Shown here: piece after piece, positions 42,943-52,683 of the stretch
How the letters are laid out: each line of letters opens with the position of its first letter
Position numbering within the stretch: position 1 is the stretch's first letter
Assembly (NCBI GenBank): GCA_031551275.1
Contig: JAVBNX010000004.1
Span: 1-64,000, forward strand
Source of the DNA: JAVBMJ01 sp031551275
Lineage (GTDB): Bacteria; Bacteroidota; Bacteroidia; Bacteroidales; Rikenellaceae
Direction: 5' to 3'
Length of the DNA stretch: 64,000 bases
The notes under the pieces: generated by a model
Told to the model about the DNA's origin: nothing
The model's database searches: none
Seen by the model: only the letters and a program-made list of their open reading frames with translations
Position numbers and translations under genes: made by a program

Positions 42943-43839
42943 ATGAAACTTTTCGCCTGTATCCTTACGTCGCTTCTCTTGCTTATGGGGTGCCATACCG
43001 CTCCCCGCAATAAGCCGGAAGTGGCTGTTTCCGGACCCAAGGAAAAATTCCAGATCAAGGGCTTTAATATCGGGATCGAAATCTATTTGCGCCCGGATTA
43101 TACTTTCCTGAATCATTTTTATTCGCGTGCGTGCCAGGGGGGCTTTTTCATCAAGGAGGTCACGGGAACCTACCGGTTGGATGGAGCCGAGGTAACTTTC
43201 ACGCCCCAAACCATGATCTTCAAAGAGGACTGGGAGTCACACGAAATAGGGAATACCACCAGGATAGATACGGTAGCCTATTATGCAAGCGATTCGACCA
43301 GGATCCAAACGAAATACCGGATCGTAGAGGTGTCCGGCGTCCGGTTTCTGGTGTCGGAGTCCCGGGTCGGAGAGCGCGACGAGCTATTCTACCGGAGTTC
43401 GAATTTCATCGCCCTGGCCAATCTGTACAACTCCTGCGAGCAAAGGGCAGCGACCGATAATCTGCTGGCCAACAAGGATACGGTAATGGATTTCAGAAAC
43501 CTGAATGTCGCCGGGCAGATCCCGGCCCCATGGCGCGATTACTTCCTGGCCGACCCCATCCAAACCACGATACGATCCGTGCGCGTCAAGAGTATCCCGC
43601 ATAGGGTAAGGGGTAGCGAGCGAGTCGTTGGATACTCATTGATCCCGACCTATAAACTGGATGCCGGAAGCCTGAACGGTTTAAAAGAGGGTATGCTCTT
43701 GTACTCTCCCAAAAGAAACGGCATAGACGTAACGGTCATCCGGGTGGAAGAAGCCGATGCCGTAGCCGAGGGCATGAATATCTTCTTTGAAAACACGAAA
43801 TTCAACCCCGGGACCATTTTATCGACCAAGAAAGAGTGA
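42943..43839 (+). CDS. Lipoprotein of unknown function
   Basis: A 298-residue lipoprotein (ILTSLLLLMGCHTA lipobox), taking the ATG at 42943 just downstream of a TATCTTTG box. The mature part starts with a beta-rich region (FNIGIEIYLRPDYTFLNHFYSR) then YRLDGAEVTFTPQTMIF, and later ADPIQTTIRSVRVKSIPHRV. No recognised family. The product is expected at the periplasmic side of a membrane. Its stop overlaps a GTG in front of the cupin gene, so the two may be co-translated. Confidence 0.65.
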   Translation: MKLFACILTSLLLLMGCHTAPRNKPEVAVSGPKEKFQIKGFNIGIEIYLRPDYTFLNHFYSRACQGGFFIKEVTGTYRLDGAEVTFTPQTMIFKEDWESHEIGNTTRIDTVAYYASDSTRIQTKYRIVEVSGVRFLVSESRVGERDELFYRSSNFIALANLYNSCEQRAATDNLLANKDTVMDFRNLNVAGQIPAPWRDYFLADPIQTTIRSVRVKSIPHRVRGSERVVGYSLIPTYKLDAGSLNGLKEGMLLYSPKRNGIDVTVIRVEEADAVAEGMNIFFENTKFNPGTILSTKKE

Positions 43840-43844
43840 ACCGC

Positions 43845-44357
43845 ATGGCCTCAATCCTGAAATCCTCCGAGCGAAATTTCCGCGAAGACCCCGGCAAGAT
43901 CGACGATTTCCGCCTCTTTTCCGACGTTTCGCGCATCGCCAATGGCATCGTCCCCGAAAACCTGAACTTCGACCTTCGCCGCCTCGACTCCGGCCAATTT
44001 TGCGCCGCCTACCACTTCCACCGCCACGCCGAGGAGCTGTTCATGATTCTCTCGGGATCGGCCACGTTAAGGACGCCCGAGGGTTTGCAAACCGTCGAAA
44101 GCGGCGACCTGATCTTCTTTGAAAAGGGCGAAAAGGGTGCGCACCAGCTCTACAACCACACCTCCGACCCGTGCGTCTACCTCGATATAAGGACCTTCCT
44201 GGGCCACGACGTCTGCGAATACCCCGACTCGAACAAACTGTTCATCGTCCCGTCCCGCGAGATCTTCAACAAAGACTCCACCGTAAACTATTTCGACGGC
44301 GAGCACGGCGTAAAAGCCAAATGGGAGGAGCTTAAAAACGAAAGCGAAAGCAAGTAG
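43845..44357 (+). CDS. Cupin-domain protein
   Basis: A 170-residue single-domain cupin counted from the ATG at 43845; a GTG at 43836 overlapping the upstream stop is an alternative. The metal-binding cupin motifs are visible: HFHRHAEELFMILSGSATLR near residue 53 and GDLIFFEKGEKGAHQLYNHT near 90. It resembles cytoplasmic cupins that bind or isomerise small sugar or acid metabolites, with no clear substrate. Encoded in tandem with the preceding lipoprotein. Confidence 0.8.
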   Translation: MASILKSSERNFREDPGKIDDFRLFSDVSRIANGIVPENLNFDLRRLDSGQFCAAYHFHRHAEELFMILSGSATLRTPEGLQTVESGDLIFFEKGEKGAHQLYNHTSDPCVYLDIRTFLGHDVCEYPDSNKLFIVPSREIFNKDSTVNYFDGEHGVKAKWEELKNESESK

Positions 44358-44399
44358 CCCCGCTTAAATTCCGGCGCCGCCCGCGCTGCCTCCCCACCT

Positions 44400-45344
44400 T
44401 TACCCCTTCTTACACCCGTTCCCGTTGGTGTCCGCCTCGACGATCCGCCCCATCCGCTTGGGATTCATCTTGGCCGACCCCCCGGCGTAGAGCGTGGTTA
44501 CCCCGAGTCGGATCTGCTCCAGGGCCTCTTCCAGCCCTTTGCGGGGCAGGATGACCTTGATCCGGAACGCGTCGACCTTCTCCCCGGGAAAGATAGGGAA
44601 TCGCCCGAGGTGGGAAATTCTCACGCTCTGGTCCGAGCGGGTAAAGTCGTACTCCTCGGGCCTGTCGAGCTTCGACCAGGCGAATTTCAAATCGCCGATC
44701 CACTGGTATCCGATCTCCACATTGACCTTGTAGAGCTCCTCGACCGCCATCCCGGTATTGGCCACCCGGACCACGAGCCGGTATGCCATGTGCTCCTCGT
44801 CGCCCTCCGAGGGGTCCTCTATCGCTTTGAACGCCACCACTTCGAGCTTGGCCATCCCCTTGCGGTCGTAGAGCTGGCGGACCTCGTACTCCTCCATGGT
44901 GGTCGCCTCGAAGTTGAAGCGCTTGTAGTAGCGCTTGTCTTTGTTGATGTGGGGCGTGTTGTAGCTGTACGGTATCTTGACCACGTAGACGGTCTTTTCA
45001 ATATCCCCGTCCTTTCTGACCGGATAGATCCTCAGCCCCTCGATGTGGCGCTGGATGCCCGAGTTGATTACCTGCTCCAACCACTCCTTGGTGTACTGGT
45101 TGCCGTCCACGAACGAAACCTCGTGGGCCTTGTGGCCTATCTCGCTCATCCCGTACACGATGATCCCCCCGTCCGAGTTGGCCATCGCGGCGACGTCTTT
45201 GGTAATCTCCCTGCGCTTCTCGTCGGTTTTGGCCAGCGCCCCGGCCGCTTTGAACTCCAGGTTGATCGACTCCTCGGCTTCGGAGGAGATCAGCGACAAA
45301 ATGTCCTGGAAATCATAATCTTCCTTGGTAAAAAAATCGTTCAT
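44400..45344 (-). CDS. AlbA_2/Schlafen-like putative DNA-binding protein
   Basis: A 314-residue protein. An AlbA_2 (Schlafen AAA_4-type) domain spans about residues 20-150: ESINLEFKAAGALAKTDEKR then TKDVAAMANSDGGIIVYGMSE and YYKRFNFEATTMEEYEVRQLY. The C-terminal ~150 residues are beta-rich and unassigned. Such proteins are often regulators or helicase-like and are sometimes linked to defence, but nothing here proves that. It lies seven bases downstream of the AddB-like gene, same strand, so could be co-transcribed. Confidence 0.75.
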   Translation of the reverse strand: MNDFFTKEDYDFQDILSLISSEAEESINLEFKAAGALAKTDEKRREITKDVAAMANSDGGIIVYGMSEIGHKAHEVSFVDGNQYTKEWLEQVINSGIQRHIEGLRIYPVRKDGDIEKTVYVVKIPYSYNTPHINKDKRYYKRFNFEATTMEEYEVRQLYDRKGMAKLEVVAFKAIEDPSEGDEEHMAYRLVVRVANTGMAVEELYKVNVEIGYQWIGDLKFAWSKLDRPEEYDFTRSDQSVRISHLGRFPIFPGEKVDAFRIKVILPRKGLEEALEQIRLGVTTLYAGGSAKMNPKRMGRIVEADTNGNGCKKG

Positions 45345-45351
45345 AACTGTA

Positions 45352-48159
45352 TCAGTTTCTCCCGCAAAGGACCTTGTAGTCGCAATTTTTGCACGTCTCC
45401 ACCCGCTCGCACTGCCTGAAAGGCACGGACAGTTCCATCAACCCCGCCAGCGCCTCTTTTAGCCGCCCCTCGAACCGCTCCGCATACTCCCCGTAATCCT
45501 CCACCTCGCGTTTGGCCCCCTTGTCTTTCAAAAGCGGCGAGTAGTCCTGCCCGTTGAGTTGGCGGATGTAGTAGAGCGCCGGGGCTATGCCCTTCTCCCT
45601 GCCGCCCAGCATCATGCAGTAGGTCAGGATCTGGGTTACCGCCCCGAGGAACACATCCCCCGAGTCGAACAGCGAGTCGATGTCTTTGAATTCATTGTGC
45701 ACCGCCCCGGTCTTGTAATCCACCACCCGCATCATCCCGTCGCCGCCCACTTCTACGCGATCGCAAATCCCCTTGAACACCAGCGATTTGCCGTCCGCGA
45801 ACTCAAACTCCGCCTTTACTTCCTGCTCCAGTCCGGTAATGGTAAAATCCCCCCGGTCGGCATCGTAGGGCAACAAACAGAGGTTGATGTACTTGCCCAC
45901 CACATCGCGTATCATGACCACGTTGCCGCCGTACTCCTCGACCGCCACGGGCTTGTTCTCGAAGTACTCCTTGCGCAACGCTTGGTCGATGGCCTGTTCC
46001 ACCTGTTCGCTTCCGATCAGCGCCCGGATCGCCGCCGAGGGCCTGTCAACGCCCACCAGAGGCGCGTACAGCTCCTTCATCGCGTAGTGCAGGATCGAGC
46101 CCAAAAGCGAGGGGTCGACCTCCTCGGTAACCTCCTCCCGGGGCCGTATTTTCGCCACTGTCCCGAGGTAGAACATCATCGGGCAGGCCAGGTACTTGGC
46201 CAACGCGGTGGGGGAGAGGGTCATCTCCCCGGCCAACATCCTGTCCAGCGCCTCTTTTACCCGCCCCGTCTTTTCGATGACCAACGGCTGGGGCACCTCG
46301 AGGCTCGCCTCGAGCTTTACCTCGCGCCACGTTACCGGGAAAGGGGCTTCGTATTTCAATTGGTGGATAAACCGGCTGGGCTCGCCCGTGCGCCCCTCGT
46401 CCGGCTGCGAACAGTAGCACATGTGAACCTTTTGCGCCCCCTGCAACATCCGGTAAAAGTAGTAGGCCGAGACCCCTTCGTTGTGCTCGACGACCGGAAG
46501 CCCGTAAGCCAAACGCAAATTGTAGGGGATGAACGAGGGCTGCGAACTCCCCGAGGGGAACACATCGTCCGAAAGCCCGAGCATCAAAACATTGTCGAAA
46601 TCCAAATTCCGCGTCTCGAGGATCCCCATTACCTGCAACCCGCTCAAAGGCTCGCCCGTAAAGGGCACGCGCCCCGCCCTCAACGCCCGCCGTATCAAGG
46701 CGGTGTAGATCTTTCCGGTCATCTCGATCCCGCACTGCGCGAGCACATTGCCCGTCGCGGTCAGCAGGTCCGACACCGCCCACACCAGCTCCTTCTCCCG
46801 CTTGGGCACCTCGCCTTGGACGCACCGCCCCAAAATATCCAGCAGCCACCCGGACAACCCCTGCCACCCCTCGGGCGAGCGGAACAGCGCCCGGGTCAAC
46901 TCATCCCGCCCCAACCACTCCGCCTCGATGTAGAGCCGTTCGCGCTTGCGCACCTCCTCGGCCAACCCCGCGGGGACCATCTTTTTGAGCAGCGGATGCC
47001 CCAACACCCCGATCACGTCCGCCCGGTGGAACGCTTCGGCCCCGGCCTTGTGACGTCCCCGCCCGTGCAGGCTCAACAGCCTTTCGATCAGCGAGTAAGC
47101 CAGCGTCTGCCGTAGGGGATACCCCATCGTCACGTTGAGGTGGTCCACCCACCCGGGCAGCGAATACAAAACCGGCAGCAGCAACCCCTCGTCCAACAGC
47201 ACGATGGCCGTCTCCGCCCCCACCTCGCCCTGTTTTTCGCGCACCTCCTCTAAAAAGTGCCCCACGTACTTGCTCTGCAAACTGTCCGAAGGGCAGGGGA
47301 CGACCACCGCCTCTTTCCGCGCGGCGATCCGGTCCGCCAACTCCGGGAAAATTTCCGCCGGGGGAAAATCCGATATATCCTCCCTCAAAAACCGCCCGGC
47401 CTCCTGCACCGGATCGTCGAGGTAGTAACTGTCCGCGTCCCAGAAGAACTCCGCCCCCGAGGCGTTTTTCAAATGCCTGAACAGCCTGCGCTCGCACTCG
47501 GTCAAGGCGTTGAACCCCACGATGATGACCGGGCCCTGCATAGGCTCCACCTCGCCCGCCTCGATCCGCTCGACGGCCCTGCGCGCGATCATCCCCCCGT
47601 AGCCCGCGTTCATTTTCAGCAGGTTCTCCCTCAAAGCGTGGTAGATGGGCCCGAGCGTCTTCCAAAGCTCCACGAAGCGCCGCTTCTCGGGCGAGAACTC
47701 CCCCTCCATGCCGATGCTCTGCCAGAACCGGCTGATCACGGCCAACTGCTCCGGGGTCAGAAAGCTCCAATCAGCCTCCAACTCCTTGAGCCCGGAGAGG
47801 TTGGAGAAGAGCATATCGGCAGAGGCCAGGTAGTGGTCCACCGCGTCGAAATCCCGGATCAGCAGCTCGCCCCAGAAGTAAAAGGCGTCGAAACTCTGCT
47901 CATGGAACCGCGAGTAGACCTTGTAAAGCTCCCCCACCAGCCTGGGCGTCTGGAGCGCGTCCAGCCCCGCCGCCTTCTGGAATATCCCCTCCAGGTTGAG
48001 GTACTCGGGCTGCCACAGGGGCCTCTCTGCGAGCCTTGAAAGTTCCCGGTCGAAGAAGACCTGCGTGCGCCGGTTGGGAAAAAGAATCTTGAGCGAGGAG
48101 ACCTCCTCGCCATACCTCCGATGGAGGCTTTGGGCCACACACCGCAGGAAATACGGCAT
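45352..48159 (-). CDS. AddB-like exonuclease/helicase subunit with PD-(D/E)XK nuclease
   Basis: A 935-residue protein of the AddB/RexB type. The N-terminal helicase-like half has NRRTQVFFDRELSRLA and NFDNVLMLGLSDDVFPSG-type motifs (LDFDNVLMLGLSDD near residue 520). The C-terminal nuclease contains LVFKGICDRVEV and VVDYKTG. An iron-sulfur site is formed by Cys in YLACPMMFYL and the terminal CxxCx5C of TCKNCDYKVLC. With AddA it processes double-strand breaks to load RecA. The partner gene lies on the opposite strand beyond the DUF2807 gene, unlike the usual addB-addA order. Confidence 0.88.
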   Translation of the reverse strand: MPYFLRCVAQSLHRRYGEEVSSLKILFPNRRTQVFFDRELSRLAERPLWQPEYLNLEGIFQKAAGLDALQTPRLVGELYKVYSRFHEQSFDAFYFWGELLIRDFDAVDHYLASADMLFSNLSGLKELEADWSFLTPEQLAVISRFWQSIGMEGEFSPEKRRFVELWKTLGPIYHALRENLLKMNAGYGGMIARRAVERIEAGEVEPMQGPVIIVGFNALTECERRLFRHLKNASGAEFFWDADSYYLDDPVQEAGRFLREDISDFPPAEIFPELADRIAARKEAVVVPCPSDSLQSKYVGHFLEEVREKQGEVGAETAIVLLDEGLLLPVLYSLPGWVDHLNVTMGYPLRQTLAYSLIERLLSLHGRGRHKAGAEAFHRADVIGVLGHPLLKKMVPAGLAEEVRKRERLYIEAEWLGRDELTRALFRSPEGWQGLSGWLLDILGRCVQGEVPKREKELVWAVSDLLTATGNVLAQCGIEMTGKIYTALIRRALRAGRVPFTGEPLSGLQVMGILETRNLDFDNVLMLGLSDDVFPSGSSQPSFIPYNLRLAYGLPVVEHNEGVSAYYFYRMLQGAQKVHMCYCSQPDEGRTGEPSRFIHQLKYEAPFPVTWREVKLEASLEVPQPLVIEKTGRVKEALDRMLAGEMTLSPTALAKYLACPMMFYLGTVAKIRPREEVTEEVDPSLLGSILHYAMKELYAPLVGVDRPSAAIRALIGSEQVEQAIDQALRKEYFENKPVAVEEYGGNVVMIRDVVGKYINLCLLPYDADRGDFTITGLEQEVKAEFEFADGKSLVFKGICDRVEVGGDGMMRVVDYKTGAVHNEFKDIDSLFDSGDVFLGAVTQILTYCMMLGGREKGIAPALYYIRQLNGQDYSPLLKDKGAKREVEDYGEYAERFEGRLKEALAGLMELSVPFRQCERVETCKNCDYKVLCGRN

Positions 48160-48160
48160 A

Positions 48161-48850
48161 TCAGTAAGAATTAATATCCCCGCCCAGGGAGGTCGTCTTG
48201 CGCACGATCGCGGGAGACCCCGTGTAGAAGAGCGACGAGCCGGTGTTGGTAGCCGCGATCAGCCGCTCGGTGGCCCTCACGTAGACCTCGGCCGTGGTGT
48301 AGGATTGTACGTCGGCGCTCATGGCCTCCATGCCCGCCGCGTTGATCTTGCTCTTCATCGAGCCCGAGAGGCTCAGGTATTTGCATTTGCCTTTCAATTC
48401 GGCGACCGAGTTGCCCGCCACCTTCATCTCCAGGTCGACCGCGTCGATGGTCGCCGAGAACTTGGCCCCGCCCGAGAGGTCGATGGTCAGCATCCGGGCC
48501 GAGAGGGTGTCGACGAACATCAAATCGCCGCCGTTCGCCTTGATCGCATCCAGGTCGCGGTAGGCGAGTTTTACCTTCGCGCTGCCCTGCCCGCCGGGGG
48601 TGGGCCGCAGTTTAAGGTTCAATACGCCCGATTGCACGCCCCACTCCAAACGCGTGGGGTCGGTCCCGGAGAGCTCGATGGTCACGGCGTTCTCCGCCGC
48701 TTTGACCAACTCGACGGTCACCTTGCCCGATACGTTGAGCGAGTGGAAATCGGATATCTTCTCGCCCCGGATAAGTTGCTGGGCGTTAGCTGCATTCAAC
48801 GTGAGGGTCAGTATCGCCGCCCAAAGGGCAGCCCATGCGGTTTTGCGCAT
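48161..48850 (-). CDS. DUF2807 (GIN-domain) exported protein
   Basis: A 229-residue exported protein counted from the ATG at 48850 (signal MRKTAWAALWAAILTLTLNAANA). It has the DUF2807/GIN repetitive beta-helix: FHSLNVSGKVTVELVKA, AYRDLDAIKANGGDLMF, ARMLTIDLSGGAKFSATI. These domains are common in Bacteroidota and probably bind polymers or other proteins in the periplasm. It ends one base before the AddB-like start, same strand, so the repair gene sits in its transcript. This is an odd pairing and may be incidental. Confidence 0.8.
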   Translation of the reverse strand: MRKTAWAALWAAILTLTLNAANAQQLIRGEKISDFHSLNVSGKVTVELVKAAENAVTIELSGTDPTRLEWGVQSGVLNLKLRPTPGGQGSAKVKLAYRDLDAIKANGGDLMFVDTLSARMLTIDLSGGAKFSATIDAVDLEMKVAGNSVAELKGKCKYLSLSGSMKSKINAAGMEAMSADVQSYTTAEVYVRATERLIAATNTGSSLFYTGSPAIVRKTTSLGGDINSY

Positions 48851-48918
48851 AACAAATTGGTTTTTTGCAGTATAAATCACTCTTCGGGGGTCATTCCCGA
48901 TACAAGGTAGGGATTTTT

Positions 48919-48949
48919 TTTGAGATTCCGCCCTTTTGTTCTAATTTTA
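48919..48949 (+). promoter_or_regulatory. Promoter of the AddA-like gene, almost leaderless
   Basis: TTTG at 48919-48922, a 19-base spacer and TAATTTTA at 48942-48949 give near-consensus geometry (last base of the -7 box not matching). The ATG at 48954 is only four bases after the box, so the mRNA would begin at or very near the start codon. Confidence 0.5.
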
Positions 48950-48953
48950 CCGG

Positions 48954-51900
48954 ATGGGAAATCTGTCGGTGTTAAGGGCTTCGGCGGGGTCGGGCAAGAC
49001 CTACCGTTTGGTCTATGAGTACGTCAAGGCGGTCGTCGACGCGCCCGAGGAGTACCGCCACATTTTGGCCGTTACCTTTACCAACAAAGCCACCGAGGAG
49101 CTCAAAGAGCGTGTGCTCAAGAACATAGACCAACTTGCCAAAAGCCGGGGCGACTACCTGCCCAAACTGGTCAAGGAGTTGAGCCTCAGCCCCGAACAGG
49201 TGCAGGCCCGCGCCGCCCGCGCCATGAGCCTTATCCTGCACGATTACAGCCATTTGGGGGTCTACACGATCGACAGTTTTTTCCAGCGCATCATCCGGAG
49301 CTTTATCCGCGAGCTGAACCTCGATTTGGATTACAGCCTTGAGCTCGGGGGAGATACGCTGCTGGCGCGCGCCGTGGACCAGATGATCGAGTCGATCTCC
49401 GCGGACGCTGCCCTACGCGAGTGGATGGCGGGCTACCTGGGCGAAAAGATCGAGCAGAACCGCCCCTGGGGCGTGCGCAAGCAGTTGATCGAGTTGGGCA
49501 AGGAGATCTTTTCCGAGGGGATCGCCATGCAATCCGCCGCCGCTATTACCAAGGAGGAGCTTCTCGCGGTAATGAACCCGGCCACGGAGTGGGCCGGCAA
49601 GACGAAGAAAGAGGTGGCCGCTGCAGCCAACAAAGCGCTGAAGATCATATCGGAAGCAGGGCTTACGGCCGCCGATTTCAAGGGCGGGAAAAACTCTTTC
49701 GCCAGCGTTTTCCGCAAGGCCCGCACGGGCAACTACCCGGAGATCAAGCAGTCCGCCAAAAACGCCCTCGACTCGGACGAAAGCTGGGCCTCGAAGGAGA
49801 AAGAGGCTGACATCAAGCCGCTTATTCCGTTGTTGCGCCCCCTGCTGGAGAAGATCTGCGACCCCGATGAGCGCAGGTTCGCCACCACGCTCTCGATCCT
49901 GAAGGGCAACTACCGTAACTTCGCGCTGTTGAGCGACTTATCGGCGAGCGTGGCCGATATCTCTTCCGAGCAGGGCGTGATGCACATATCCCGTACGCGC
50001 GATCTGCTGAAGGGTTTGATCGCGGGAAACGACACGCCGTTCATCTTCGAAAAGGCAGGCAACAGCTGGTCGAGGTACATGATCGACGAGTTCCAGGACA
50101 CCTCGCGCAGCCAATGGGAGAATTTTATCCCGTTGATACATAACGCGTTGTCGCAGACCGACGGGCAGGGAGCGCTGATCGTGGGCGACGTCAAGCAGTC
50201 GATCTACCGGTGGCGGGGCGGCGACTGGCGAATCTTCGCGCAAGACGCTGAAAAAGAGTTCAATGTACGTTTTGAGGACCTCGATACGAATTACCGGACG
50301 CGAAGCAACATAGTTACTTTTAATAACTGCCTGTTCGAATGGGTCAGAAAGCGGGACAGCGCCGAGATGGACCAAAGGCTGGCCGAGGCGGCCCTCAGGC
50401 GCGATATTTCGGACGAGTGCCGCCGGGAATTGGGGGGCATGGTCGAAGAGGCATATAGTGGTCATGCACAGTACCCCGCTATGCAAGGTACCGGTGGATT
50501 TATAACAGTGACTTTTCTCGACCGGTTCAAAAATCCGGAGGAGAAAGACCCGGTCATTACCCGGATCGAGGAGCTTCAGGAGCGCGGCTACCGGCCGGGC
50601 GACATCGCCGTTCTGGTCCGCACCAAGCCCCACGCCGACGAGATCGCCGCCGCCCTGCTGGACTACAAGGCGCGCCACCCCGAATCGCCGTACAGCTACA
50701 ACGTGGTAACCGCCGAGGCGTTGACCATCGGGCGCTCCGACGCCGTCCAGGCCGTGATCGCCGCCTTCAGGTTGGCCTGCGACCCGGGTGACGGGGTGAG
50801 CCTGGCAGTGGTCAACCGGCGCAGGGGAGTGCCTGTGGATGAGCCGCTCGGCGCGCAGGACCGGGTTTTCTTCGAGGGCGTGGGTTCGATGCTGCCGTTG
50901 GAGGCGTTCGAGAAGGTCGCCTCGCGCTTCAAATTGGGCGAGAAGCCGGAGGAAACGGCTTATATACAGGCGCTCCATGGCCAGATCGCGGGCTTTTCGG
51001 CCAGTGATCCGGGCGATCTGGGGCGTTTTATCGAGTGGTGGGAGGAGAAAGGTAGGAACCGTTCGTTATACATTCCGTCCGGGCCGGGGGCGATCACCAT
51101 CCAGACCATCCACAAGGCCAAGGGGTTGGAGTACCCGGCGGTAATCGTCCCGAGGTGCAACTGGCGGCTGGGGCCCAAGCCCTCGTCGGTGGTCTGGGCG
51201 CACAGCAGCGAGCCCCCCTTCGACAAGCTACCGCCCCTGCCCATCGACTTTACCGAGGAGATGTCGCAGAGCGCGCTGGCGGAGGATTACTTCCGCGAGA
51301 CGGTGTTCTCTCACGTCGATAACCTTAATTTACTGTACGTTGCGCTGACGCGCGCCAAGGACGAGTTGCACCTCATGTTCCCCAAATGGGAGGGCAAGGA
51401 GGGCGACAAGGTGGAGTCGGGCAGGGTCTCGGAGCTGCTCTTCGGGGCGTTGTCGATCGCCGGGGGCGAGGTCTCGGTGCGGGAGGCCCCCGGGGAAGCA
51501 CTCGCGGATTCCTCGCAGGCGGCGGATTCAGAGAACCAGCAAGTTAGAAAGGGTCCCGGCCCGGAGCGGATGCACGGGAAGTTGCAGGATCGGGTCATTA
51601 TGTTCGGGGAGCCTGTGCCGGGGCCGATGAGCGGCCGGAGCGCAGGGAAAGATTCCGGCAGCAAGGGAGTTGAGGGTACAGTGAAAGCCGTGCCGGAGAG
51701 GGAAGACGCTCCGGAGGCGTTCCGGATCGAGTTTACCACGCGCAGCGAGTTGCCCGACCTGCGGTTGAGCCTGCCGGCCAGCCGGTACGTCGAGCAGGAC
51801 GCGCCGTTGACTCCCCGCGACCTGGGCGTGATGCTGCACAAGGCGTTCGAGCAGGCCGCGACGCCGGGCGACATACGCCGCCGCATCGCGCTGCTGTCTG

Positions 51901-52238
51901 CCGACGGGGAGCTCTCCATCGTCGAGCAACAGGCGTTGGAGGTCGCGTTGGACAAGGCGATGGCCGATCCGGTGGTCGCCGGGTGGTTCGACCAAAGCTG
52001 GGAGCGCGTGCTCAACGAAGGCTCCATCCTACTGCCCGGCACGCAGGGCACACGCCGCCCCGACCGGGTAATGATCCGGGGGAGAGCGGCCGTCGCGGTC
52101 GACTACAAATTCGGCGCCGCCCGCCCCGAATACAAAAAACAAATGCGCGAATACCTCGGCCTGCTGACCGAAATGGGCTACCAGGCGACCGGCTACCTGT
52201 GGTACGTCTCCCAGGGCATTATTGAGGTTGTAGGCTGA
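48954..52238 (+). CDS. AddA-like UvrD-type helicase-nuclease
   Basis: A 1094-residue UvrD/RecB-like protein. Helicase motifs in order: Walker A RASAGSGKTYRL near residue 10, AVTFTNKATEELKERV, MIDEFQDTSR near 380, VGDVKQSIYRWRGGDW, TIHKAKGLEYPAVIVP near 720 and YVALTRAKDELHLMF near 800. The C-terminal nuclease has MLHKAFEQA, RPDRVMIRG and AVDYKFG (the D-x-K motif). It pairs with the AddB-like protein to resect double-strand breaks. The last 46 bases overlap the convergent XRE regulator gene. Confidence 0.9.
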   Translation: MGNLSVLRASAGSGKTYRLVYEYVKAVVDAPEEYRHILAVTFTNKATEELKERVLKNIDQLAKSRGDYLPKLVKELSLSPEQVQARAARAMSLILHDYSHLGVYTIDSFFQRIIRSFIRELNLDLDYSLELGGDTLLARAVDQMIESISADAALREWMAGYLGEKIEQNRPWGVRKQLIELGKEIFSEGIAMQSAAAITKEELLAVMNPATEWAGKTKKEVAAAANKALKIISEAGLTAADFKGGKNSFASVFRKARTGNYPEIKQSAKNALDSDESWASKEKEADIKPLIPLLRPLLEKICDPDERRFATTLSILKGNYRNFALLSDLSASVADISSEQGVMHISRTRDLLKGLIAGNDTPFIFEKAGNSWSRYMIDEFQDTSRSQWENFIPLIHNALSQTDGQGALIVGDVKQSIYRWRGGDWRIFAQDAEKEFNVRFEDLDTNYRTRSNIVTFNNCLFEWVRKRDSAEMDQRLAEAALRRDISDECRRELGGMVEEAYSGHAQYPAMQGTGGFITVTFLDRFKNPEEKDPVITRIEELQERGYRPGDIAVLVRTKPHADEIAAALLDYKARHPESPYSYNVVTAEALTIGRSDAVQAVIAAFRLACDPGDGVSLAVVNRRRGVPVDEPLGAQDRVFFEGVGSMLPLEAFEKVASRFKLGEKPEETAYIQALHGQIAGFSASDPGDLGRFIEWWEEKGRNRSLYIPSGPGAITIQTIHKAKGLEYPAVIVPRCNWRLGPKPSSVVWAHSSEPPFDKLPPLPIDFTEEMSQSALAEDYFRETVFSHVDNLNLLYVALTRAKDELHLMFPKWEGKEGDKVESGRVSELLFGALSIAGGEVSVREAPGEALADSSQAADSENQQVRKGPGPERMHGKLQDRVIMFGEPVPGPMSGRSAGKDSGSKGVEGTVKAVPEREDAPEAFRIEFTTRSELPDLRLSLPASRYVEQDAPLTPRDLGVMLHKAFEQAATPGDIRRRIALLSADGELSIVEQQALEVALDKAMADPVVAGWFDQSWERVLNEGSILLPGTQGTRRPDRVMIRGRAAVAVDYKFGAARPEYKKQMREYLGLLTEMGYQATGYLWYVSQGIIEVVG

Positions 52239-52594
52239 GTGCCTCTGGGGGCTTGTCTGCGGCGGCGCTCGGCGATCACTTTGGCTTGCAGTTCGTCCAT
52301 GCGTGGGTCGGCGGCGGGCTGGTTCAGGAGCAGGTCGGCCAGGGGGCACTCCAAGGTTGTGGCGATTTGGTAGAGGTCAGTGATCTTGTAATCGGTGCGC
52401 TTTTTAGGATGCTCGACAAGGCCGATCAGGCGGTGGGAAAGTCCGGCCCGTTTTGCGAGTTGTGCCGGGGTCAATCCGACCTCCAGGCGTTTTTGCTGCA
52501 CAAGCGAGGCAATGCAAAGCAAAGATTCGAGGTTGTGTCTCCTTTGCAGGGATTTGTACTCCCGGAGTTCCCGGGTTGTGATCTGGGCATTCAT
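52193..52594 (-). CDS. XRE-family helix-turn-helix regulator
   Basis: About 133 residues from the ATG at 52594 (MNAQITTRELREYKSLQRR). An N-terminal helical stretch is followed by a clear Cro/C1-type HTH (LVQQKRLEVGLTPAQLAKRAGLSHRLIGLVEH...) and a basic, proline-containing C-terminus. The last 46 bases overlap the end of addA on the opposite strand. Upstream lie several inverted repeats that may be its operator or a structured leader. Likely a repressor; no toxin-like gene is next to it. Confidence 0.75.
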   Translation of the reverse strand: MNAQITTRELREYKSLQRRHNLESLLCIASLVQQKRLEVGLTPAQLAKRAGLSHRLIGLVEHPKKRTDYKITDLYQIATTLECPLADLLLNQPAADPRMDELQAKVIAERRRRQAPRGTQPTTSIMPWETYHR

Positions 52595-52683
52595 GGCATT
52601 GGTTTTTTGGGTTAGTAATACCCACGCCATAAAAAGAGCGTGGGGCTGCCAATCATTGCTCCCAAGGGCTCGGGAAGGGCCGC

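Noticed and set aside
40942..43209. 755-codon minus-strand open frame across nfnA, nfnB and the lipoprotein gene
   Set aside because: It overlaps three convincing genes on the other strand and consists of repetitive Gly/His/Val/Ala sequence, a mirror of their codon usage.
44400..45344. Defence-system assignment for the AlbA_2 protein
   Set aside because: AlbA_2 proteins occur in many contexts; no second defence gene is adjacent and the neighbours are housekeeping repair genes.
45559..47115. 518-codon plus-strand frame inside the AddB-like gene
   Set aside because: It is antisense to a well-supported nuclease gene and its product is proline/arginine/histidine-rich low-complexity sequence.
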